Source: UBA5972 sp964588725 (GTDB lineage Bacteria > Pseudomonadota > Alphaproteobacteria > Rhodobacterales > Rhodobacteraceae). Taken from it: a stretch of DNA of 58,371 bases. Below are positions 17,075-26,013 of the stretch, one piece after another. The translations under genes and the position numbers were made by a program. Where the stretch lies: assembly GCA_964588725.1 (NCBI GenBank), contig CAZPQL010000007.1:1-58371 (forward strand), written 5' to 3'. A model generated the notes under the pieces. The model searched no databases. It saw nothing but the letters and a program-made list of their open reading frames with translations, and was not told the origin of the DNA. The stretch's first letter is position 1. Each line of letters opens with the position of its first letter.

Positions 17075-18436
17075 TCACTTTGTTCCCGGCGTGCCATCAA
17101 ATTTCTTCTCCAGCCCGTCCCAGCAGTCTACATAGTCGTCCTGCAAAGGCGCCTCATTTGCGGCAAAGGGCGTCAGATGCTGTGGAAAGCGGGTTTCAAA
17201 CATGAATGCCATCGTGTTTTCCAGCTTTTCCGGTTTCAGCGGAGCGTTTGAAGCGCCCTCAAAGGCGGATTTGTCCGGGCCATGCGGCAGCATCATGTTG
17301 TGCAGGCTCATACCACCGGGAACAAAGCCTTTGGGTTTGGCGTCGTATTGGCCATAAATATTACCCATGAACTCGGACATGATGTTTTTGTGATACCACG
17401 GCGGGCGGAAGGTGTCTTCTGCCACACCCCAGCGGTCGCGAAAGATTACGAAATCAATGTTGGCGGTGCCGGGATGGCCGGAGGGCGCACTGAGGACCGT
17501 GAAAATCGACGGGTCGGGGTGGTCAAACAGGATTGCCCCCACCGGTGAAAAGGTGCGCAGATCGTATTTACAGGGCGCATAGTTGCCGTGCCACGCCACC
17601 ACGTCCAGCGGCGAGTGGTCGATGAAAGTCTCGTGGAACTGCCCACACCACTTTACCACCACACGTGCGTTACAATCCCGATCCTCAAATGCCGCCACCG
17701 GTGTTTTGAAATCACGCGGGTTGGCCAGACAGTTGGCCCCGATCGGCCCACGGTTGGGCAAATCAAATTTGGAGCCATAGTTTTCGCAGACAAAGCCGCG
17801 AGACGGACCACCCGGCAGCGAAACCCTGTAAACCAGTCCGCGCGGCAGGACTGCGATTTCCAGTGGCTCCAGATCAATGATCCCCAGCTCTGTCCAGATC
17901 TTCAGCCGACCGTCCTGCGGCACCACCAATAATTCGCTGTCTGCGGAATAGAAATATTCGTCTTCCATATCTGCCGTCACCAGATAACTGTGCGTCGCCA
18001 TGCCGGTTTGCGTGTTCACATCTCCTGCCGTGGTCATGGTGCGCATGCCAGTCACAAAAGTCAGGGGCGCGTCGGTCATCGGGATTGGATCCCAGCGGTT
18101 TTGCACCAGCGACTGGATGGCGGGATCGATGCAAGGTGCCGATTTCCAATAGGGCACCTCGATCCGCGAAAACCGCGCGACATGTCTGACCGATGGGCGG
18201 ATGCGATAACACCATGTGCGCTCGACCTCGCCGCGCGGCGCAGTAAAGGCAGTTCCCGACAGCTGTTCGGCGTAAAGCCCATATTCGCATTTTTGCGGTG
18301 AGTTCCGGCCTTGCGGCAAGGCGCGCGGCAAAGCTTCGGTTTCAAAATCGTTGCCAAATCCGGGCATATAGCCCTTTGCAGTGCCAGTTTGGTTTGGCGC
18401 TTGGGTATAAGCACGTGGACCGGCTTGTGAGTTCAC
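17075..18436 (-). CDS. hmgA: Homogentisate 1,2-dioxygenase
   Basis: Non-heme Fe(II) dioxygenase that opens the homogentisate ring to 4-maleylacetoacetate. I chose the GTG at 18436 because AAGGCGAG stands just before it and it yields 453 residues, the usual length; the reading to 18577 would cross the promoter region and the likely operator. Iron ligands are recognisable as His and Glu in WYHKNIMSEFMG and His in SLHNMMLPHGPD. The N-terminal YMPGFGNDFETEA is the standard start of the family. First gene of the leftward operon, divergent from the MarR regulator. Confidence 0.96.
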   Translation of the reverse strand: MNSQAGPRAYTQAPNQTGTAKGYMPGFGNDFETEALPRALPQGRNSPQKCEYGLYAEQLSGTAFTAPRGEVERTWCYRIRPSVRHVARFSRIEVPYWKSAPCIDPAIQSLVQNRWDPIPMTDAPLTFVTGMRTMTTAGDVNTQTGMATHSYLVTADMEDEYFYSADSELLVVPQDGRLKIWTELGIIDLEPLEIAVLPRGLVYRVSLPGGPSRGFVCENYGSKFDLPNRGPIGANCLANPRDFKTPVAAFEDRDCNARVVVKWCGQFHETFIDHSPLDVVAWHGNYAPCKYDLRTFSPVGAILFDHPDPSIFTVLSAPSGHPGTANIDFVIFRDRWGVAEDTFRPPWYHKNIMSEFMGNIYGQYDAKPKGFVPGGMSLHNMMLPHGPDKSAFEGASNAPLKPEKLENTMAFMFETRFPQHLTPFAANEAPLQDDYVDCWDGLEKKFDGTPGTK

Positions 18437-18483
18437 TGTAATCTCGCCTTGATCAGCTGATGGATAATAATAAGCAAAATAGC

Positions 18484-18512
18484 ATATTTCGTTGCGAATG
18501 CAATGAAAATAT
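18484..18512. promoter_or_regulatory. Imperfect palindrome, candidate MarR operator upstream of hmgA
   Basis: The left arm ATATTTCGTTGC and right arm GCAATGAAAATAT are near-perfect inverted copies (one indel and one mismatch) around GAAT. It lies 48 bases upstream of the hmgA start in the 146-bp divergent region. Size and symmetry fit a winged-helix dimer site. No footprint is known for this organism. Confidence 0.4.
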
Positions 18513-18571
18513 TGGGCCCGTGTCTCACTATTGACAGTATCGCGACAGCAAATCATCAATTGAGCATCTCG

Positions 18572-18583
18572 TTTCATATGAAA
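18572..18583. promoter_or_regulatory. Perfect 12-bp palindrome at the marR start
   Basis: TTTCATATGAAA is a perfect palindrome whose last base is the first base of the marR start codon. A bound dimer here would block marR translation and transcription initiation, suggesting autoregulation. It differs from the hmgA-proximal palindrome, so it may be a second half of the same control region or chance. Confidence 0.3.
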
Positions 18584-19044
18584 TGAAAGTGCTGCACTTG
18601 TCCGATTTTGTGTTAAAAGACTTTCTTCCCTACCAGCTCGCGGTGCTCGCGGGGCGGATCAGCGCTGAGTTCGCAGACCTGTACCGCGATAAATTCGACA
18701 TATCGGTGCCCGAATGGCGTGTGGTGGCACACCTGTCGACAGATAAGAAAATAAGCGTACGCGAAATATTCCACCGCGTTGACATGGATAAATCCAAAGT
18801 CAGCCGCGCCGCCGACCGACTGGTGGCGCGCGGCTACGTGATCAAACGCCAAAACCCGCGCGACAAACGATTGATCGAGTTGTCGCTGACCGCAAAGGGC
18901 CGCGACATGCTGAACGAAATCGGCGACATTGCCGCGCGCTATCAGGCGGGCGTCCTGACGGGGATGGCACCTGAAACCGCCCGTCAGTTCGAGCTGGGCC
19001 TGCGATCACTGCTGGAGCGAACGAATGTCGATAACGCTGTATGA
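18583..19044 (+). CDS. MarR family regulator, probable repressor of homogentisate genes
   Basis: A 153-residue winged-helix regulator. The helix-turn-helix and wing are visible as ISVREIFHRVDMDKSKVSRA then ADRLVARGYVIKRQNPRDKR. A dimerisation helix leads at the N-terminus. It is divergent from hmgA and overlaps maiA by 20 bp, so it is co-transcribed with a pathway enzyme. This arrangement suggests it senses homogentisate or a related acid and represses both directions. HmgR of Pseudomonas is an IclR protein, so this would be a different regulator type. Confidence 0.85.
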   Translation: MKVLHLSDFVLKDFLPYQLAVLAGRISAEFADLYRDKFDISVPEWRVVAHLSTDKKISVREIFHRVDMDKSKVSRAADRLVARGYVIKRQNPRDKRLIELSLTAKGRDMLNEIGDIAARYQAGVLTGMAPETARQFELGLRSLLERTNVDNAV

Positions 19045-19651
19045 TTACTGGCGCTCGTCGGCGTCTTATCGGCTGCGGATAGCGCTGAACCTGCTGGACA
19101 TACCTTACGACCGCGTGGTCGTAGATCTGTCAAAAGGCCGTCATAAAGACCCCGAAAATCTGTCACGCAACCCGCAAGGATTGGTACCAACGCTTGACAT
19201 AGACGGCGTGGAGATGACCCAGTCGCTGGCGGTGGTGGAATACCTGAATGAGACCCACAGCGCGGGTTTATTGCCCGGCGACCCCAAAGGTCGCGCGCGT
19301 GTTCGCGCCATTTCCTATGCAATAGCCATGGAAATTCACCCGGTTTGCAACGTGTCGGTTGCCCGGTTCGCCACTGAAAATTCCGGCGGAACGCTGGCGA
19401 TGAAAGACTGGATGCAGGCGTTTATCCCCAAGGGTCTTGCTGCCGTGGAGCTGATGCTGGACCACCCGTCCACGGGCCGGTTTTCCCACGGCGACCATGT
19501 GACCATGGCCGATATTTGTCTGGTGCCGCAACTATATAACGCCGCGCGGTGGGAATGTGACTTGAGTGGACTCAACCAGATCAATGCCGTCGCAAACCGC
19601 CTGTGCGACATCGATGCGTTCGCCGCGGCGCATCCCGATCTCAACACATAG
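19025..19651 (+). CDS. maiA: Maleylacetoacetate isomerase
   Basis: Zeta-class glutathione transferase, 208 residues, converting 4-maleylacetoacetate to 4-fumarylacetoacetate with glutathione as cofactor. The N-terminal YWRSSASYRLRIALNLL carries the zeta SSxSxRVRIAL signature with the catalytic serine. The second glutathione-binding block is PTLDIDGVEMTQSLAVVEYL, and HPVCNVSV and FSHGDHVTMADICLVPQLY are also conserved. The start codon lies inside the end of marR in another frame (20-bp overlap), indicating coupled translation. It completes the hmgA-maiA-fahA pathway. Confidence 0.95.
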   Translation: MSITLYDYWRSSASYRLRIALNLLDIPYDRVVVDLSKGRHKDPENLSRNPQGLVPTLDIDGVEMTQSLAVVEYLNETHSAGLLPGDPKGRARVRAISYAIAMEIHPVCNVSVARFATENSGGTLAMKDWMQAFIPKGLAAVELMLDHPSTGRFSHGDHVTMADICLVPQLYNAARWECDLSGLNQINAVANRLCDIDAFAAAHPDLNT

Positions 19652-19669
19652 GCGTCGAGGTATTTTTCA

Positions 19670-20485
19670 ATGATTGTTGGACAGATCAGCGATCTTCACG
19701 TCGTAGAACACGGCCTGAAAACATTGGGAATCGCACCGATGGCCGAAAATCTGACGACCTGTGTTGCAGCCATAAACGCCAACGTACCGCGTCCCGACGT
19801 GGTTGTTGTCAGCGGCGATATTACGGACACCGGGGGTATAGCAGAAGCACACCATGCCAAGCGATTACTCGACGCGCTTGTCATGCCCTATCACATCGTG
19901 CCGGGCAATCACGACAATCGGGACACGCTGAGCACCGCCTTCAATACACGCGCCGACCATGCCCGCGACCGCGCGTTCATGTCCTATGTGGTCGATGATT
20001 TTAATCTGCGGCTCATCGCGCTTGACAGCACGCACCCCGGTGAACCCGGCGGGCAGCTTTGTGCCGAACGCCTGGCTTGGCTTGACAAACGGTTGGCGGA
20101 AAACCCTACAAAACCAACCATGATCTTTCTCCACCATCCGCCGCTCAATCTCGGGGTTCTTGAAACGGACGTGGACGGATTTGAGGGCAGCCAGGAATTT
20201 GGCCGACTGATCCGACAATACACCAACATAAAACGCATTGTCTGCGGTCACGTCCATGTGATTGCTGCAAGCGACTGGAGTGGAACGACCGTCAGCACAT
20301 GCCCCAGCATGGGCATGCGCCTGCGGCTTGACCTGACGATGCGACAAAATAGCATGTTTTATCTTGACGGGCCTGCTTTCCAGCTTCACAGTTTATCAAG
20401 TGATCAAAATCTGGTCACTCACACGATTTATGTGCGTAACGATGACGGACCGTATTTTTTTGACAAACAAGATGTCGGTCGCTGA
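19670..20485 (+). CDS. CpdA-like metallophosphoesterase (cyclic nucleotide phosphodiesterase family)
   Basis: A 271-residue calcineurin-fold phosphoesterase with the class III PDE motif order: ISDLHVVE, VVSGDITDTGG, VPGNHDNRD, FLHHPPLN and CGHVHV. It resembles 3',5'-cAMP phosphodiesterase CpdA, but members of this family also act on other phosphodiesters. It starts 18 bases after maiA with a GAGG site, so it may be the third gene of that transcript. No signal peptide, so cytoplasmic. Confidence 0.82.
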   Translation: MIVGQISDLHVVEHGLKTLGIAPMAENLTTCVAAINANVPRPDVVVVSGDITDTGGIAEAHHAKRLLDALVMPYHIVPGNHDNRDTLSTAFNTRADHARDRAFMSYVVDDFNLRLIALDSTHPGEPGGQLCAERLAWLDKRLAENPTKPTMIFLHHPPLNLGVLETDVDGFEGSQEFGRLIRQYTNIKRIVCGHVHVIAASDWSGTTVSTCPSMGMRLRLDLTMRQNSMFYLDGPAFQLHSLSSDQNLVTHTIYVRNDDGPYFFDKQDVGR

Positions 20486-20546
20486 AAGCCAGGCGTAACA
20501 ATTCCGGCGTTGGCAAGCTGTCTGCGACGCCGTCGGGACGATACAT

Positions 20547-20575
20547 TTGAATTGCGGTTTGGGAGGCCGCATAAA
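20547..20575 (+). promoter_or_regulatory. Possible sigma-70 promoter for the family-5 ABC operon
   Basis: TTGAAT and CATAAA are separated by 17 bases, about 115 bases before the binding-protein gene. Each box matches four of six consensus positions, so this is only a candidate. The 205-bp gap between the phosphodiesterase and this gene holds no convincing gene. Confidence 0.2.
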
Positions 20576-20690
20576 AACGTGGCGGCGCTGAAAACATAGG
20601 CCGCGCGTGGTGCTGCAGTCATCCTGTGATTGTGCGGTGCCAAGCTCTCTGCACTAAGAAATACTACGACCAACATGGGAGACTATTAGT

Positions 20691-22742
20691 ATGAAGAAAC
20701 TACTTTTAACTGGTGTGGCGCTTGTGGCGCTGACCGGGATGGCGAATGCGGCGTCGCATTCGGGATGTCCCGGAGTCACCGTCGCGGATATGCAGGGCGT
20801 CGCGCCCGGCGCCTATCCGCAGCAGTTTGAACTGTCAGTGTATGAGGCAAACGCCAATTGCACGATGACATTTTCGTCCAACCCCGATTCGGACGCGATG
20901 AACGCAAGAATCCGCGGCAACGGACCTCTGCCTGCGCTTGAGGATCGTTTGCCGTCGGAACCACTGGTCGTCGCGCCTTACGACAGCATCGGCAAATACG
21001 GCGGTACGTTTGACGTGATTTCGAACGCACCTGAGGCCGGTACTGCCGGATTTTTGTCAGTTCGTCACGTCAACCTTGTGCGCTATTCGGACGATCTGCA
21101 GACGATCGTTCCCATGGTCGCCAAAAGCTTTGAGTGGAACGACGACTTTACACAGCTGACCTTTAAGCTGCGTAAGGGCCACAAATGGTCGGACGGCGCT
21201 GATTTCACATCGGCTGACGTGAAATACTGGTACGACAATCTGGCGCTGAATCCCGATGTGATAGCCAAGCCAAAGGACTATGTTCTTGTGGCGGGTGAGC
21301 GCATGACGGTCGATACGCCTGATCCGCAAACAGTTGTGTTCAACCTGCCCGCTCCCAAGCCGGGCCTGTTGGCGTTCTTTGCGTCGTCCTTTGCGCAGGG
21401 TTTCCAACCCAAGCATTTTCTGGAAATCTGGGATCCCAAGTTAAGCTCTGACGCTGATTCTAAGGCCCAAGCTGCGGGTTATGAAAACGGTCTGGCGGTA
21501 CTGTCGGCTTATTTCGGTAATTCGGACTGGACCGACACACCGTCGCCCCTGCTGAAAACACCCGATCTGGCCGGCAACCTGCCTGCTGACGTGGTCCCGA
21601 CTCTGGAAAGCCATATCTACGTGGCCGACAGTCCGGATGGCCGTCATTTGGTGTCCAACCCATATTTTTTTATGGTCGACACTACGGGTCAACAGCTGCC
21701 TTATATCAGTGAGCAGGACGAGATTTACGTCAACGAAAACGAGACGCGTATCCTGAAATTGGTCAACGCCGAAGTCGATTTCAAATCTCAGTCTCTGCAA
21801 CTGGCGTCTTCGCCGCTGCTGTTGGAAAATCAGGAAAAGGGTGATTACACCATCCAGCTGAAACCCGAGATTTCAACACCGACCTTTGCGTTCAACGTGA
21901 CGTCAGACAACGAAGCCAAGCGTGCAGTATTTAACGATCTGCGTTTCCGTCAGGCGATGTCTGTGGCCATGAACCGCGACGAAATCAACGAAGTTGCCTT
22001 TTTTGGTCTGGGTGTACCGCAGCAGTACATCGGCTTTTCGCCAGCGCCAAGTTTCGTCGATCCAAAATGGGCGTCGTATTTTTCCCAGTATGATCCTGCA
22101 ATGGCCAACGGTCTGCTGGACGAAATCGGGATGAAAGACACCGATGGCGACGGCTTCCGCGAACTGCCCAACGGCGAAAAGCTGGTTCTGAACCTGCAAT
22201 TCGCCACACAGGGTGTTCCCGGCGAAGTGGTGCAGCTGGTCGGCCAGAACTGGTCGGACGTAGGTGTTCAGACAACGGTAAAGGAAGTTACGCCGGACGA
22301 GTTTCGTTCCGCGCAATCTTCCAATGCGCTTGACGTGATGATGTGGCGGAAAGGTCAGCCTTTGGCCATCGTCATGGGGTCGAACGCGCTGTGGGTTCCG
22401 CCGTTTGACAGCTACTTCTTCCTGCGCACCGGCATGAAGTGGGCCGAGTGGAACGACAGTAACGGGACTGCCGGAATCGAGCCACCCGACTACGTTAAGC
22501 AAATGTCCGAGGACATTAACACGTTCCAGTCGCTGGCCAACGGCACACCTGAATCCGACGCGGTTGGTGCCCGTCTGGTTGAAAACATGGTGTCGAATCT
22601 GTTGTTCATCGGGACCGTTTCAGCACCCGGTGTCATCTACAACCGTAACCAGCTCAAAAATGTGACCGAGTTCCAGACTCATTCATACGAGTACTACTGG
22701 CAGCTGCCTTACCGCGGCCCGCAGTGGTGGTTGGACGAATAA
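20691..22742 (+). CDS. Family-5 ABC transporter substrate-binding protein (large form)
   Basis: Periplasmic solute-binding protein of the peptide/opine/oligosaccharide class (SBP family 5), 683 residues, about 130-150 longer than typical DppA/OppA. The signal peptide is MKKLLLTGVALVALTGMANA. After an N-terminal insertion with two cysteines (about residues 26 and 57), SVRHVNLVRYSDDLQTIVPM and FKLRKGHKWSDGADFTSADV are the family start. A long insertion follows around residues 240-330, and the C-terminus is rich in W/Y (YYWQLPYRGPQWW). It is followed by a terminator-like hairpin and four transporter genes. Substrate unknown; by context an N-methylated compound or opine is possible but unproven. 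Confidence 0.85.
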   Translation: MKKLLLTGVALVALTGMANAASHSGCPGVTVADMQGVAPGAYPQQFELSVYEANANCTMTFSSNPDSDAMNARIRGNGPLPALEDRLPSEPLVVAPYDSIGKYGGTFDVISNAPEAGTAGFLSVRHVNLVRYSDDLQTIVPMVAKSFEWNDDFTQLTFKLRKGHKWSDGADFTSADVKYWYDNLALNPDVIAKPKDYVLVAGERMTVDTPDPQTVVFNLPAPKPGLLAFFASSFAQGFQPKHFLEIWDPKLSSDADSKAQAAGYENGLAVLSAYFGNSDWTDTPSPLLKTPDLAGNLPADVVPTLESHIYVADSPDGRHLVSNPYFFMVDTTGQQLPYISEQDEIYVNENETRILKLVNAEVDFKSQSLQLASSPLLLENQEKGDYTIQLKPEISTPTFAFNVTSDNEAKRAVFNDLRFRQAMSVAMNRDEINEVAFFGLGVPQQYIGFSPAPSFVDPKWASYFSQYDPAMANGLLDEIGMKDTDGDGFRELPNGEKLVLNLQFATQGVPGEVVQLVGQNWSDVGVQTTVKEVTPDEFRSAQSSNALDVMMWRKGQPLAIVMGSNALWVPPFDSYFFLRTGMKWAEWNDSNGTAGIEPPDYVKQMSEDINTFQSLANGTPESDAVGARLVENMVSNLLFIGTVSAPGVIYNRNQLKNVTEFQTHSYEYYWQLPYRGPQWWLDE

Positions 22743-22767
22743 AAATTTGCCACGTTAGGCAAATAAG

Positions 22768-22796
22768 CGGGCGGTCCGGTGGGCCGCCCGTTTTTT
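22768..22796 (+). terminator. Stem-loop with T-run after the binding-protein gene
   Basis: GGGCGGTCC and GGGCCGCCC pair across a GGT loop (one G-U pair), followed by G and six T. It lies 26 bases after the stop and before the permease genes of the same transporter. It probably acts as a partial terminator that keeps the binding protein more abundant than the membrane subunits. Confidence 0.8.
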
Positions 22797-22860
22797 GTTA
22801 AAAAACCGTTGCCAATAAGGCAGCGATAAGGGCATGATTTGACATGGGGGGCAGAGGCTG

Positions 22861-23865
22861 ATGTTACCATTTTTACGCTTTGCATTTGTACGTGCGCTGC
22901 TGGCGATTTTCACGCTGATGCTGGTGTCGTTCATTGTTTTCTCGCTTATGGAACTGGTTCCCGGCGACTGCGCCGAGCGCTACGTCGCCTTCAAAAATAC
23001 GCAAGGTAGCAACATCACGATCGCTGACATCGAAGCCGAACGTGTGCGTCTGGGCCTTGATAAACCTTATGTACAACGATGGGCAGTGTGGATTTTTGAC
23101 GCCTTTCAGGGTGATTTCGGCGACAGTTGCATTCTGCGCGTCAACATCAGCACATTGTTGGGCGAAAAATTTTGGGTCAGCCTGGGAATCTGTCTGACGT
23201 CGTTGGTCGTTGCTTACATCATCGCGATTCCGGTCGGAATCATATCGGCGACGTCGGGAAGCCCGACGCTCAACAATTCACTGCGTCTGGTCAGCTACAT
23301 GGGGCTGGCGATGCCGAATTTCCTGTTGGCGCTAATGATAATGCTGTTTGCAACGGTATTTTACGGCAACAGTTTGACGGGGCTATTTTCGAAAGAATTT
23401 CGAGATGCCGCCTGGTCGTGGGAACGCGTTGTCGATTTTGCGCAGCATGCGTGGCTGCCAATTTTCATTCTTGCATGGTCGGCGACTGCTTTTGCCATTC
23501 AGACCGTGAGGGCGCTGATGTCTGACGAGATCGGCAAACTTTACGTGACCGCCGCTGCAGCGCGCGGCGTGTCGGGGCGGCGGCTGTTGTGGCGCTATCC
23601 GGCGCGGCACGCTTTGGGTCCGATCATCAATAGTCTTGGATTCGATTTGAACCGCATATTCAACGAATTGCCGATTGTGGCGTTGATCCTGACCATGACC
23701 GAAGCCGGTGCACTGCTGATCGAGGCCTTGGCGCGATCCAACGACCAACAGCTTGCAGGCGCGATTATATTCATGCTGACCGCCAGCATTGTTGGGCTTA
23801 ATTTCGTCACCGATATTCTTTTGGCGCTCACCGATCCGCGCGTCCGTCGCTCGATTGTAGGATAG
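22861..23865 (+). CDS. Peptide-type ABC transporter permease (DppB-like)
   Basis: Inner-membrane subunit of 334 residues with about six hydrophobic segments. The first transmembrane helix is FVRALLAIFTLMLVSFIVFSL, followed by the periplasmic loop with LVPGDCAERY typical of DppB-type permeases. The cytoplasmic EAA loop is seen as VTAAAARGVSGRRLLWRYPARH. The C-terminus (VTDILLALTDPRVR) is standard for the family. It is the first of four tightly spaced genes. Confidence 0.9.
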   Translation: MLPFLRFAFVRALLAIFTLMLVSFIVFSLMELVPGDCAERYVAFKNTQGSNITIADIEAERVRLGLDKPYVQRWAVWIFDAFQGDFGDSCILRVNISTLLGEKFWVSLGICLTSLVVAYIIAIPVGIISATSGSPTLNNSLRLVSYMGLAMPNFLLALMIMLFATVFYGNSLTGLFSKEFRDAAWSWERVVDFAQHAWLPIFILAWSATAFAIQTVRALMSDEIGKLYVTAAAARGVSGRRLLWRYPARHALGPIINSLGFDLNRIFNELPIVALILTMTEAGALLIEALARSNDQQLAGAIIFMLTASIVGLNFVTDILLALTDPRVRRSIVG

Positions 23866-23869
23866 AGCC

Positions 23870-25012
23870 ATGACCGATTCCACTGTAACCGAAGCCCATC
23901 TCGACCAGAAAACCAAAGAGGCATATTTTACCGCCGGACAGGGGCAGTTGATCTGGACGCGTTTCAAAAAACAAAAGGCCGCCATGGTCGGTGCCTGGGT
24001 GTTGATCATTATGATCCTAATGGGGTTTTTCGCGCCGTTTCTGACACCGTATGAGCCGACGATTGGCGGGCGCGACGCCGACTATGTGAATGGTGCACCG
24101 CAAATTCCCAAGTTCTGGGACGAAAACGGCTTCTCTGCGCGCCCGTTCATTTACACCGAGGAACGCACCCGTTCGATCAAAACCAATTTTCGCTGGGTGA
24201 CCACGATCGACCGCGAGGCGCGCCGCTATGTGGTCCTGTTCCCAAGAGGCGACAAATACAAATTACTGGGTTTAAGATTCGACAGGCATCTTTTTGGCGT
24301 TGATAAGGGACAAATCCATCTGTTCGGCACCGACTCAACCGGCAAGGATATTTTCTCGCGCACCTTCCACGCTATCAATACGTCGATGGCCGTAGGAACC
24401 ATTGGCGTCTTTATCGCCTTTGTCATGGCACTGATTATAGGAGGGGTGGCCGGCTATTACGGTGGCTGGATCGATTCGCTGCTGCAGATGCTGACCGACG
24501 CGATCCGCACGGTGCCCGCTATTCCACTTTTCATGGCGCTGGCCGCGTTCATTCCAGATGAATGGAGCGCAGAAGCGCGGTTCTTTTTTATCTCGATAAT
24601 CCTGGGGTTCATCAACTGGCCGACCCTGGCGAGACGTGTGCGCACCCATTTGCTATCGGAGCGCAATCAGGAATACGTGCTGGCCGCGCAGCTTTGCGGC
24701 GCCACGCCCAGCCATATTATTCGCAAGCACCTGTTGCCCAGTTTCACCAGCTACATCATCGTCGATCTGGTGATTTCATTTCCCTATATGGTACTGTCGG
24801 AAACCGCGCTGAGCTTTATCGGGCTTGGCCTGAAAGATCCCGTCAACTCATTGGGTGTGATGCTGCAATCGGTGACCTCCGCAGATGTTTTGCTGAATTA
24901 TCAATGGTATTTCATACCTGTTATTTTCTTTGTCACGCTGGTGCTGGCATTCGTGTTCGTCGGCGACGGTCTGCGAGACGCGGCTGACCCTTATGCGGAT
25001 ACCAAAAAATGA
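23870..25012 (+). CDS. Peptide-type ABC transporter permease (DppC-like) with periplasmic insertion
   Basis: Second membrane subunit, 380 residues, larger than the usual 290-300. The first helix is followed by an insertion of roughly 70-80 residues (about 70-145) including DYVNGAPQIPKFWDENGF and VVLFPRGDKYKLLGL, before the normal FGTDSTGKDIFSR motif. Insertions of this type occur in DppC-like partners of large binding proteins. The EAA motif is VLAAQLCGATPSHIIRKHLLP. Its start lies four bases after dppB and its stop overlaps the first ATPase gene. Confidence 0.9.
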   Translation: MTDSTVTEAHLDQKTKEAYFTAGQGQLIWTRFKKQKAAMVGAWVLIIMILMGFFAPFLTPYEPTIGGRDADYVNGAPQIPKFWDENGFSARPFIYTEERTRSIKTNFRWVTTIDREARRYVVLFPRGDKYKLLGLRFDRHLFGVDKGQIHLFGTDSTGKDIFSRTFHAINTSMAVGTIGVFIAFVMALIIGGVAGYYGGWIDSLLQMLTDAIRTVPAIPLFMALAAFIPDEWSAEARFFFISIILGFINWPTLARRVRTHLLSERNQEYVLAAQLCGATPSHIIRKHLLPSFTSYIIVDLVISFPYMVLSETALSFIGLGLKDPVNSLGVMLQSVTSADVLLNYQWYFIPVIFFVTLVLAFVFVGDGLRDAADPYADTKK

Positions 25013-26013
25013 CGCGCTTGCTTGACGTTGAAAATCTGACCCTGCAATTTGACACCGACGAAGGGCGGATTACGGCCGTCGACAACGTGTCCTTTACGTT
25101 GGATGCCGGCGAAGTCATGGGTCTGGTCGGTGAGAGCGGATCGGGCAAGTCGGTGACCGCAAAATCGCTGATGAAGCTGAACGCATCAAATGCCGTTTAC
25201 ACGCCCGAAACCAAAATCACTCTGCATCTGGAAAGCGGGCCGGTCGATATCATGTCGCTGCGCACATCAAAAGAAATGCAGATCGTGCGCGGCGCGGCTA
25301 TTTCAATGATTTTTCAGGAACCAATGGCCAGTTTCGCACCCGCCATTTCGATCGGCGACCAGATGGTCGAACAATTGATGATCCACACGGATATGACCGG
25401 CAAACGCGCCAAGGAAGTATCGATTGAAATGCTGGCGCGGGTGGGGATCTCGGATGCCTCCACGCGGTTCAAGCAATTTGCCTTTGAACTGTCGGGCGGT
25501 ATGCGGCAGCGCGCGATGATCGCCATGGCGTTGTCGACCAAGCCAAAATTGCTGATCGCAGACGAGCCGACGACGGCACTGGACGTGACAATTCAGGCGC
25601 AGGTGATCGACCTGATGAAAGACCTTGTCGATGAATTTGGCATGGGCATTGTCTTTATCACGCATGATTTGGGGGTAATTGCTCAAACCGCTGACAGTGT
25701 GGCGGTGATGTATCTGGGCCGCCTTGTCGAGCAGGGATCCGTGCGCGACGTAATCCGAAAACCGGCACATCCCTATACGCGCGGCCTGCTTGATGCCCTG
25801 CCCGATCTGGATGATCTGGAGTCGCCACTCACCCCGGTCGCCGGAGATATCCCATCACCATTGGAGCGCCCGCCGGGGTGCGTATTCAACACGCGTTGCC
25901 CGGTCAATATTGGCGAGACCTGTTCGACCAAGGTGCCTGAATTCAGTGCTGTTACCCAAAAACATCACGTGGCCTGCCATCTGCGCGCACAGGAACAAGA
26001 GGCCAAAAAATGA
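25009..26013 (+). CDS. Peptide-type ABC transporter ATP-binding protein (DppD-like)
   Basis: Cytoplasmic ATPase, 334 residues. Walker A is GESGSGKSVTAKS, the signature is FELSGGMRQRAMIAM, Walker B is LLIADEPTTALD, and the switch histidine is in FITHDLGV. The C-terminal oligopeptide-transporter domain with PLERPPGCVFNTRCP and later cysteine CSTKVPEF could hold an iron-sulfur cluster as in other Dpp/Opp ATPases. It overlaps both neighbours by 4 bp. Confidence 0.92.
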   Translation: MTRLLDVENLTLQFDTDEGRITAVDNVSFTLDAGEVMGLVGESGSGKSVTAKSLMKLNASNAVYTPETKITLHLESGPVDIMSLRTSKEMQIVRGAAISMIFQEPMASFAPAISIGDQMVEQLMIHTDMTGKRAKEVSIEMLARVGISDASTRFKQFAFELSGGMRQRAMIAMALSTKPKLLIADEPTTALDVTIQAQVIDLMKDLVDEFGMGIVFITHDLGVIAQTADSVAVMYLGRLVEQGSVRDVIRKPAHPYTRGLLDALPDLDDLESPLTPVAGDIPSPLERPPGCVFNTRCPVNIGETCSTKVPEFSAVTQKHHVACHLRAQEQEAKK

